Source: Cochliopodium minus
Lineage: Eukaryota; Discosea; Himatismenida; Cochliopodiidae
DNA: 10,788 nt
NCBI GenBank assembly: GCA_024220525.1
Contig: JAMYWO010000195.1
Span: forward strand, 48,234-59,021
Reading direction: 5' to 3'
Shown one piece after another: positions 1 through 7,010 of this stretch; within the stretch, counting starts at the first letter, position 1; every line of letters starts with the position of its first letter. Below the pieces are notes generated by a model. It worked only from the letters and a program-made list of their open reading frames with translations, had not been told where the DNA came from and did no database searches. The position numbers and the translations under genes are program-made.

Positions 1-130
1 GCAAAAGAATTGTATGAGAAAGCTTTGGAAAAGGGATATGTTCAGGCTAACAGGGCATTGGGGTTGATGTATGAAAAAGGAAAAGGAGTCGAGAAAAATA
101 TTGAGACATCTTTGTCATATTACAAAAAAG
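1..130 (+). other. Sel1-like repeat exon
   Basis: One open frame carries a full Sel1-like unit: an A..LY.KALEKG helix, then A...LG.MYE.G.GV.KN and S.SYYKKG. Sel1 repeats are TPR-related helical pairs that act as scaffolds, for example in the SEL1L subunit of the ER-associated degradation ligase. The frame is open at the left edge, so more repeats probably lie outside. The donor is AAAAAG/GTTCTT at 130/131. Without splicing the frame would stop two codons later. Confidence 0.75.
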
Positions 131-1677
131 GTTCTTAAAATATTTTTTTTTATTTTTTATTTTTTATTTATTTATTTATATTTATTTTTTGATTTTGATT
201 TTTTATTTTTTATTTTTTATTATTTTATTTCGAATTTTAGTTTATTTTTATTTATTATTTTTTATTTTTTATTTCAAATTTTTTATTTCAAATTTTTTAT
301 TTTTTATTTCAAATTTTTTATTTTTTATTTCAAATTTTTATTTTTAATTTATTTTTCGAAAGGCAACATTTGTTGGGTTGATTCCATACGATCCGCTCCT
401 TCTGTCATGCTTGGTTGTTCCCATCTGTTTCACTACGAATGCCTTGAAAAAAAACTCAAAAATAAATGGCCGAGTAATTTTTTTTTAATAAAGTTTCAAA
501 TTTTTTTTTATTAAATAAAATTTCAATTTATTTTTGATTTTTTGCATTTTAATTGAAATTTATTATTTTTTTTTTAAAAAAAATTTTATTAATTTTGTTT
601 ATTTTCAATAAATTTTTCTTTATTTGATTAATTTTTTTTTTTCTAATTTATTTAATTTTTACATTTTTTATTTTTTTTGTTTTATTAGCAACGCGAATTT
701 CTTTCAACTTTGCGGATTGCCCCCTTTGCAAAAAACTGATCACCCATCCCTCCTTAAAACACCTCACCGAACCCATCTCCAGGCTGAAAGAAGAAGTGAT
801 GTCCAAGGGACTCCAAAGGCTCATTTACGAAGGACTTGACAAAGATCCGGGTGAGTATCTCAAAAAAAAAAATTAAATCGATTAAATTAAATTATTATTT
901 TTTTTTTAATTTAATTTTTTTTTTACTCAGATAAAATTTTCCTCTTTTTTTTTACATATATTTTCATTCCATTTTAATTTTATATGAAAAAATTTTAACA
1001 ATATATCATATAAATGAAATGTTCTAGAAATCATAAATCAAAACGGGAAATTCTTCAAAGATCCTGGTAAAGAAACATAAAATAGATTTGATTTTTTTTC
1101 CCAATCAAATTTGATTTAATATAAAAAAAAAACAAAACAGCATCATTTGCATACGAAATTTATTCGTACTACCCTTGTTATAAATGCAAATCACCGTATT
1201 TTGGAGGGAGAAAAGTGTGTGCGGAAGGTGAAAACGGAAATTTCGACGAGAAAGAGATGATCTGTGGAGGCTGTAGTGGTGTTGATTTGAAATCTAATTG
1301 TAAGGAGCATGGAAATGAGTATATTGAGTGGAAATGTCGCTTTTGTTGTAATGTCGCAAGTTTTTTTTGTTGGGGTACCAGAAAATTTTAATTTTTTTTT
1401 CAAATAATAATTTTTGATTGAACAATTGATACAGGAACCCATCATTTTTGTGGTAATTGCCATAAGCTCCAGTGTGAAGGTCAATTCTTAAACAAGAAAG
1501 ATAAAAGAGAATTTAAAACTTGCCATGGATCTGCGTATTGTCCTCTCAAAGTGAACCATCCTCACGTGGAAGGTATGTTATTGATCAAATTAATAAATGA
1601 TTTTTTTAAATTTTTTTTTATTTTATGTAGAATTTTGTTTGGGATGTTCTCTTTGCAAAGCCAATCAAAACTTTTAA
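1..1677 (+). CDS. Sel1-repeat / RING / tandem-cysteine (MYCBP2-type RING-Cys-relay) E3 ubiquitin ligase, 5' end outside window
   Basis: Exons 1-130, 363-473, 689-850, 1028-1066, 1141-1374, 1435-1572 and 1631-1677 give 286 residues ending at TAA. All six introns are GT-AG and phase 1. Residues 1-43 are a Sel1-like repeat (ALEKGYVQANRALGLMYEKG). Residues 44-94 are a RING with C47, C62, H64, H67, C70, C91 and C94. A helical linker (residues 105-130) leads to a tandem-cysteine domain that aligns without a large gap to human MYCBP2 as I recall it, including the end (EEFCLGCSLCKANQNF against human EEFALGCGVCRNAHTF). MYCBP2 passes ubiquitin between two cysteines and esterifies Thr. Equivalents of C4520, E4534, C4572, F4578 and H4583 are C174, E186, C224, F230 and H235. 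Oddities: Gly44 stands where the first RING Cys belongs, and W225 replaces F4573. The family call is firm; the join of the Sel1 exon is less certain, because a TAA follows at 136-138 if the first intron is not spliced. Confidence 0.88.
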
Positions 1678-1688
1678 ACCCACTCAAA

Positions 1689-1694
1689 AATAAA
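1689..1694 (+). terminator. Candidate AATAAA polyadenylation signal of the E3 gene
   Basis: AATAAA lies 12 bases after the TAA stop of the plus-strand ligase gene. In DNA this rich in A and T the hexamer arises easily by chance, so position is the only support. Confidence 0.25.
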
Positions 1695-1747
1695 TTATTT
1701 TTTATTAAAATTTGTACAAAAAAAAAAGTTTTTTTTTCAAAAATTTT

Positions 1748-1753
1748 TTTATT
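1748..1753 (-). terminator. Candidate AATAAA polyadenylation signal of the zinc-finger gene
   Basis: The forward TTTATT reads AATAAA on the minus strand, about 108 bases beyond the TAG stop of the zinc-finger gene. Support is positional only. Confidence 0.2.
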
Positions 1754-1861
1754 ATCAAAAATAAACTGAATATTTTAGAGTATTAACAAAATTAAAACAA
1801 GAAAATAAAGATATTAAAAGGGTGAGTAAAAGTTAGGTTAAAAAAACCAGCAAAACGAAGA

Positions 1862-4231
1862 CTAGTCAAAATCGAAAAAGTTTCCCAACTGAGAAACAGT
1901 TATGTTCTTTTTGACTCTGCCTCCATAAGGAAGCTCAAAGGAGTTATCGACGTTGTCGTTGTTGTTGTTCTGAGAAGAAGACAAGCATTCCAAAGGAACA
2001 AAAATGTCACCTGTATCGATGAACCTGTCTCTGTTTGAGATGGTCCAAGAAAGCGAGTGTACGGAAGAGGGGTCAGAGATGATTATCGAGGTGGAAGAAG
2101 AGGTAGGTTTGGGTGTTTCCTCTTCTTCGGAGTCTTTGGAGCTGTTTCTTTTTCTTTTTTTGTACTTCTCCCTTTGCTTCTCTAAGCAATCGTTGCAGGT
2201 TTTGTTGTCGTTCTTGAATCTCTTTGGTTGGTCGTTTCTGTTGTTGCTGCAAGAGAAACAAGTGCCTAAATAAAATTATCGGTTTAATTTTTGTTTTCGA
2301 ATGTTATAAAATTAATTTATAATTTATAATTTATAATTTATAATTTATTATTTATTATTTATTATTTATTTAAATTTATAAATAAATTATAATAATATAA
2401 GTATGGGAAATGAGAATAATTAATTTTTTTTTTTTTTACCATTTTTGGTCCTTTCTTTGGCATATTTACTTCTTCTGTCCAAACAATCATTGCAAGTCTT
2501 GTTTTGATTTCTGAATTTATCAGAATGATCCTTTCTATTGTTGCTGCAAGAAAAGCATTTGCCTAAAAAAAAAAAAATCAGAGAATTTCAATTTAAGAAT
2601 AAACTTTTATTAAAAAAATTTTTTTTTTTTTACCAATCTTTGTTCTTTCTTCTGCATATCTGCTTCTTTTATCAATACATTCATTGCAGGTTTTGTTTTC
2701 ATTCCTAAACTTTTCTTTGTGATCATTTCTGTTGTTTTTGCAGTACAAACAACGACCATTTTTAACGCGTTCTTTTTGTTTGTCGGAGCAGTCCCTGCAA
2801 GTTTTGTTTTTTCCGTTGAATTTGCCGGGATTATCTTGGCGATTATTTCTACAGTTGGTACATTTGCCTAAATTTAAAAAAAAAAAATTAATTAGGACGA
2901 AAAAAAATGATTTATTATTTTAAATTTTTAATTTATAATTTATTATTTTTTTAATTTATTATTATTTTCTTATTTAATTCTACCATTTTTTACTCTGACC
3001 TTCTGTTTGTCAAGGCAATCATCGCAAGTCTTGTTATCGCCCCTGAACTTGTCAGAATGCTCCTTTCTGTTGTTGCTGCAAGAGAAACACTTGCCCCTCT
3101 TGGACCTCTCCTCCGCATACTTGCTCCTCTTCATGATGCAATCATTGCAAGTCTTGTTTTGATTTCTGAATTTGTCAGAATGTTCCCTTCTGTTGTTGCT
3201 GCACAAAAAGCATTTCGAATGTTTCTCTTCCATCATCTTGTTCTTCTTCTCCATGCAATCATTGCAAGTTTTGTTGTCGTAGCAAAATTTGTTTGGGTTA
3301 TCATCTCTTTTGTTGGGACAATCGGAACACCTCCCTTCTACATTGTGGGTGCTGTCAAAGTCGTAGTTGTTGTAGGTTGGCTGGTTGCTCGTGTTGATAT
3401 CAATCTCCTCTTGTCCGAATAAGAAATCTGTCAACTCCTCTTCGTAGACGATGTGGTTGTCAGAGTTTATCAACTCATTATAGAATCTATTGTTATCTAT
3501 TGACACAGGTGGAATTAAAAAAAAAAAAAAAAATTTTTGAAAGTCAATATTTCTTGTTGTATTAACTGAATAGGAGGCAAATAATTATATAATTGACCGA
3601 ATAATATTATAAAATTTTTTTTTTTTTATTTAAACTTTTAAATTTCATTACCCATTGGATCCATAATGCACATGTTGTAGCTGTTCTCATTATTTTTTAT
3701 TGTCTTGTTGTTGCAGTCATTGCAGGTCTGGATATCTTTATGAGGGAATAAATGAGAATGATCCCTTCTGTTGTTATTGCAATCAGTACATTTCCCTATC
3801 TTGTAGATTTCTTCTAATCTGTTTTTTTTCTTTTCGTTGCATGAGCTGCAAATTTGGACATTGCTGTTCATTTCGCTTCCCATGATTTTGAGGCATTCGA
3901 TGCATTTTCTACTCTCTTTGGATGCTAAATTTTCATTGTAAGTGCAATCAATACACTCTTCAGAATTGGATCCCCTGCATCTTCCACATAATTTTATAGA
4001 CTCTCCTTGATTCATATTGAAGTCGAATGTATTTTGCATGTTATCATTTGAGTAGTTTAATTCCCTCTCATCTATTTTGTATGTCTTAAAAAAAAAATTA
4101 TCATTAAAATATTTCAATAAAAAAATTTATTCTTTTACAGGCAGATTGAAACAATTAAATGCATTTGCATCATCTGGTATAGTATCGCACCCAAAATTGT
4201 GATCTAAAATTCCGAAATTGTAATCCATCAT
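1862..4231 (-). CDS. Tandem CX2CX17CX2C zinc-finger protein, putative nucleic-acid-binding regulator
   Basis: Minus-strand exons 4231-4139, 4084-3652, 3496-2984, 2867-2634, 2562-2440 and 2265-1862 give 599 residues. The start is the first of two ATGs after an A-run. The family is not recognised. The N-terminus (residues 1-31) is short, acidic and aromatic (MMDYNFGILDHNF). Four irregular CxxC pairs follow, then a regular array of units of the form [KRT]CxxCxNNRxxxxxKFxxxNKTCxDC, each followed by a basic, K/R-rich linker of about 15 residues. Most units have exactly 17 residues between the Cys pairs, the GATA-finger spacing, but lack GATA-finger signature residues such as the Trp and the CNAC knuckle. 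An Asn- and acid-rich linker (about 176-229) divides the array. The tail (about 505-599) is Ser-rich and acidic, ending LGNFFDFD. Zinc binding is near certain; DNA or RNA binding with terminal activation segments is inferred. The plus-strand frame at 3057-3422 is an antisense shadow. Confidence 0.82.
2266..3600 (-). repeat. Array of zinc-finger-coding repeat units
   Basis: Within the zinc-finger gene, near-identical coding units of about 37-41 codons recur, recognisable on the plus strand by repeated TCATTGCAAGT-like and TTGTTGCTGCAAG-like words. Three exons start at the same phase-1 Gly codon just before the first Cys pair. The exon at 2562-2440 is exactly one unit of 41 codons, and the exon at 2867-2634 is exactly two. 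The last unit continues past 2266 into the final exon. Confidence 0.7.
2304..2375. repeat. Short tandem repeat, TTTATAA to TTTATTA units
   Basis: Four or five copies of a 7-base AATTTAT-type unit pass into copies of TTATTATT-type sequence. The run lies inside the last intron (2439-2266) of the zinc-finger gene and probably expands and contracts by slippage. Confidence 0.7.
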
Positions 4232-4242
4232 TTTTTTTTTTT
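4232..4242 (-). promoter_or_regulatory. A-run leader immediately before the zinc-finger start codon
   Basis: On the minus strand an unbroken run of A leads directly into ATGATG. The E2 gene has the same arrangement, so an A-rich leader seems to be the start context of this genome. It supports the chosen start codons but is not a mapped promoter. Confidence 0.35.
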
Positions 4243-4846
4243 TGCTGTAAGAAGAAACCTTTTTTTTCCTTTTTTTTTTTATATTTTTATTTAGAGATTT
4301 CTAATTAATTTATTTTTATATTATTAATAATTTAAGTAGTGAAATGTAATAATGTGGTAAGAAAAAAGAAGCTCCACTATCTCATCCAAATCAAATTTCA
4401 TAGAGATTAAACAAATTTTTAGTAAAAAGTAAGGAATATCAGAATTTATAAGAATTCACAGAAATACTAAAATTGATGAGGAGCTTAAAAAAATTAGAAA
4501 TTTCTTAAACAAATAGAATTAAAAGAAAAATAAGAATGTTGAATCTTTTCTTTCAACCCACATTTGTAAAAAAGATAAATTGATTTAAATTGGTGGATGT
4601 TTATTAAAAATTGAAATTTCTTCTGTATTTTTAATTTTTAAGTTAAATCAAATTGAATCTCAAATTGGAGCTTTTCATAGAATTTTGATTCAATTTAAAG
4701 ATAGTAATAGTTTAAAAAGCAATAATTGTTTCTTATAAATTTTAGTATTTTATAAAAAAAATAAAAATAAAAATTATAAAAATAAAAAAAAAATTTAAAT
4801 AAATAAAAAATTGAAAAAAATAAAATTTAAATTTTTTTGAAAATAT

Positions 4847-5271
4847 TCAGTATAATCGATCCTCAGAGAATGGGTCAGATACAGCAAACGCCCTGAAGCG
4901 AAGAAAGTAAACAGTTAAATCAGAAGATTCAATAATGTCTCCCAATGATTCGCAAGGATATTCACACTCACCACAAACCTTAAAAAAAGAAGGTTAATAA
5001 AATTTTTTGTTTTAAATTTGATTTTAATCTAATTTTTTTTTTAATAATCATTTTTTAATTTATTTTCTCTATATTTTTATTAAAATATTTTTAATTTTCC
5101 AGTTTAATTTTTGTTTTAATTTTTTTCCATTAAAATTATTTTTTAAAACAATTATTTTTTACAATTACTTTTTTTATTATTGATTAATTTTGTAAATATT
5201 TATGGAGATCGCTGCTTTTTAAAACAATTCACCGTTTACCACGCCTATATGAGTTTCGTTTGCGAGTTCAA
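4847..5271 (-). pseudogene. Possible relic or 3' part of an unrecognised Cys-containing gene
   Basis: Minus-strand 4978-4847 is open for 43 codons, follows a TTTTTTTAAG acceptor and ends at TGA. It starts VCGECEYPCESLGD and ends AFAVSDPFSEDRLY. A short upstream exon at 5271-5240 (ELANETHIGV after a split codon) can be joined to it in phase by a GT-AG intron, giving a continuous ETHIGVVCGECEYPC. No start codon or convincing further upstream exon was found. Plus-strand 5200-5321 is also open for about 40 codons (DRCFLKQFTVYHAYMSFV), so the strand is not settled. I do not recognise the family. It could be a decayed gene, a real gene with exons I missed, or chance. Confidence 0.3.
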
Positions 5272-5482
5272 CTTTGGAAATGTCACAAGATTATCAGAGA
5301 CAAGGAAAGATATTAAAAACTAAATAATAAAAAAAATAAAATAAAACGATTAATAATAAATTTTAAAATATTTTTAATTTCTAAAATATAATTAATAAAT
5401 TTATAGAATACTTTTTTCATAATTCAAATTTTTAATGGGTTGTAAAGTTTGACTTTGCAATTATTTTGGTACCTAAAAATCC

Positions 5483-5662
5483 TTAAGTAAAAACATCCAA
5501 AAAAGAGATGTTTTCAAAGTTGGGAAATAATTGAAGTAACTTTTTCTTTAAGCTCTTTTCATCCTTCTTCAAATAAAAGAACAGGCAAGATTGTAAGACC
5601 GTCAAAGCAGTCCTTACACTACTATTGCAAATGAAACAGGATAGTTGATTCCTATCTGTGAC
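5483..5662 (-). pseudogene. Possible coding relic, 59 open codons without a start
   Basis: Minus-strand 5662-5483 is open for 59 codons between TGA and TAA, with much higher sequence complexity than its surroundings. It reads NQLSCFICNSSVRTALTVL near its start, then a Lys-rich helix, then LLQLFPNFENISFLDVF. It has a CxxC pair and lies upstream, in transcription order, of the Cys-containing relic at 4847-5271, so both may derive from one gene. I found no ATG and no donor in a phase that would join the two without a stop. The opposite strand is also open for about 50 codons here, so the reading is uncertain. Confidence 0.28.
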
Positions 5663-5801
5663 TCAAACAAATTAACTAAAAATGATCATTTGGATTCAAA
5701 AAATCATTAATTCGTAAATAAAAAAAAAAAAAACAATATATATAATTCAAATCTCATCTGATCAACATTAAAATTCAAAAAATTAATTAAACATTATTAA
5801 T

Positions 5802-5814
5802 AAAAAAAAAAAAA
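5802..5814 (+). promoter_or_regulatory. A-run leader before the E2 start codon
   Basis: AATAAAAAAAAAAAAA runs directly into the ATG at 5815, matching the A-run ahead of the zinc-finger gene start. It is taken as the translation-start context rather than a core promoter. Confidence 0.35.
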
Positions 5815-6712
5815 ATGGGAAATAAAGAGTCTACAAATAATGAATCAAATCTATCTAATGATCAAATAGAGAATGTAAATACAAAGAAAAAAACCAAAAA
5901 AGAAGATAATAAACCAACAGTCAAAGTAAATAAAGCAGCAACCGAATTATTATTGAAAGAATTCCAAAAAGTGAAGGAAATGGGACAATCAGAGGGATTT
6001 TCTGTGGAAATAATAGACAAGAATTTGTTCAAAGTAAAAGATAATAAGATATAAACTCAATTCTTGTTAAAATTCATTCTTTCTTAGTGGCAATTAGATT
6101 TATTTGGTTTTGGAGAAGAAACGCCAATATATAACGTAAGAATAAAATCAAATATAATTATAATCTAATTTGTTTGGCACATATCAAAAGGATCTCAAAT
6201 TATATGAGGAATCTACAAAGAAAAAAAATGTGAGGATGATAATAGAATTTCCTCCTGATTTTAATGTGAGCCCACCTTATATGAGAGTATTATATCCGAG
6301 AATGCATCAATATACAGGTAAATTTAGCATATATTAAATATATTTAAGAAAAAGATTAATGATTTCTTGAAATAAATACCAATTTTTATAGGTCATATAA
6401 CTATTGGAGGAAGTATATGTGTAAAATAAAAATTTCTTTTTCGAATTTGAAATAAATTAAATTTTTCCAAGGTGCTGGAATTGACTAAAAGTGGATGGAA
6501 CACTTCTATTGAATTGTTTTCTTTTATTTTAATGATAAGGTATTATTGAGACAAAACTTTATTAATTTTTAAAAAATCATTTTGATTTTTGAAGGAATCT
6601 CCTCATTGAAGGAGGTGCTCTCATTAATATGGATGACATGAGAGAATATAGTGAGGAAGAGGCAATTGAAGCATTTCGTAGGGTCGCTTCTCAACATGGA
6701 TGGAAGATATAA
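5815..6712 (+). CDS. UBE2Q-like ubiquitin-conjugating enzyme (E2), complete
   Basis: Exons 5815-6033, 6088-6135, 6191-6317, 6392-6420, 6472-6539 and 6595-6712 give 202 residues. The introns are short (51-74 bases) and GT-AG. After a lysine-rich head, the UBC fold starts near residue 42 (LLLKEFQKVKEMGQSEGFSV). It follows UBE2Q through DKNLFKWQLDLF, the HNDL-like YNDLKLYEE, PPDFNVSPPYMRVLYPR and the active-site segment GGSIC-VLELTKSGWNTS, with catalytic Cys141. The canonical HPN motif before the Cys is absent, as in UBE2Q. The C-terminal helix ends ASQHGWKI, close to UBE2Q's NGW. The long N-terminal region of animal UBE2Q is missing. MGNKES at the start fits N-myristoylation (Gly2, Ser6), and KKKTKK near residue 25 could support membrane binding. 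E2 activity is well supported; membrane anchoring is inferred. Confidence 0.88.
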
Positions 6713-7010
6713 ATTCATAAAAATAGTAGTATTTTAAAATTTGAATTTGATTTGTTTGGGTGTATGATATTATCAAATTTTGGTTTTCATATTATTTTGG
6801 ATTTTAAGTGAGAATTTTGATTGGGATTTCATAATAAATTTTAACTGAAAAAAAATAATTATTTTTGTTATTTTCTCTGTATCAAATTATTAGTTAGGTA
6901 CATCGAATCAACCTAATGATTAGTCATTGTCCCAAAGCATAATTAATTTTTTCATATCTTGTTCATAATAAATTAAAATAAAATAAAAAATTGATATCAA
7001 TCAAATTGAA
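6713..7010. other. Intergenic spacer between E2 and ClpB genes
   Basis: This AT-rich spacer lies between two genes in the same direction. It must carry the E2 3' end and the ClpB promoter. AATAAA occurs at 6833-6838, about 120 bases after the E2 stop. No open frame or RNA gene was seen. Confidence 0.5.
6833..6838 (+). terminator. Candidate AATAAA polyadenylation signal of the E2 gene
   Basis: The hexamer stands about 120 bases after the E2 stop codon. It is weak evidence, because the surrounding DNA is so rich in A and T. Confidence 0.22.

Larger units (their letters stand above)
1678..1861. other. Convergent intergenic spacer
   Basis: This spacer of 184 bases lies between the stop codons of two genes facing each other. 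It is AT-rich and holds no open frame of note. Candidate polyadenylation signals for both strands are listed separately. Both 3' untranslated regions must fit here or overlap. Confidence 0.6.
4232..5814. other. 1.6 kb divergent intergenic region without a confident gene
   Basis: This region separates the divergent starts of the zinc-finger gene (minus) and the E2 gene (plus), so it must hold both promoters. From 4320 to 4740 every frame is broken by TAA or TAG and I can support no gene. 4740-4850 is almost pure A/T. Two islands near 4850-5320 and 5480-5665 have clearly higher GC and look coding; they are listed separately. No tRNA or rRNA was recognised. Confidence 0.6.

Noticed and set aside
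71-514. Open frame starting at ATG 71 and running through the first intron into the RING exon
   Set aside because: It is out of frame with the Sel1 repeat, and its middle is Phe/Tyr-rich translation of a T-rich intron.
3057-3422. 121-codon plus-strand open frame
   Set aside because: It lies antisense to the zinc-finger exon 3496-2984 and is a by-product of the repeated Cys-rich coding units.
2970-3506. Treating the minus-strand frame at 3506-2970 as its own gene
   Set aside because: Its first codon would be GTG, and an AG acceptor at 3498-3497 joins it in phase 1 to the upstream exon ending at 3652. The start and stop of that frame are therefore intronic.
4340-4740. Plus-strand frame that becomes long and protein-like if TAA and TAG are read as Gln
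   Set aside because: A second frame over the same interval looks equally protein-like under that reading. The E3 gene stops with TAA exactly at the conserved MYCBP2 C-terminus, and the E2 and zinc-finger genes also stop sensibly. Standard code fits; the effect comes from A/T composition.
4860-4985. Small structured RNA (snRNA or snoRNA) in the GC-richer island
   Set aside because: No recognisable box motifs or snRNA signatures were seen. A minus-strand open frame with an acceptor and a stop explains the composition better.
5465-5500. Ultra-short intron of 22 bases (5504-5483 region, minus strand) to bypass the stop after FLDVF
   Set aside because: Removing it still leads into a TAA in phase 0, and no other intron placed here is shorter than 50 bases.
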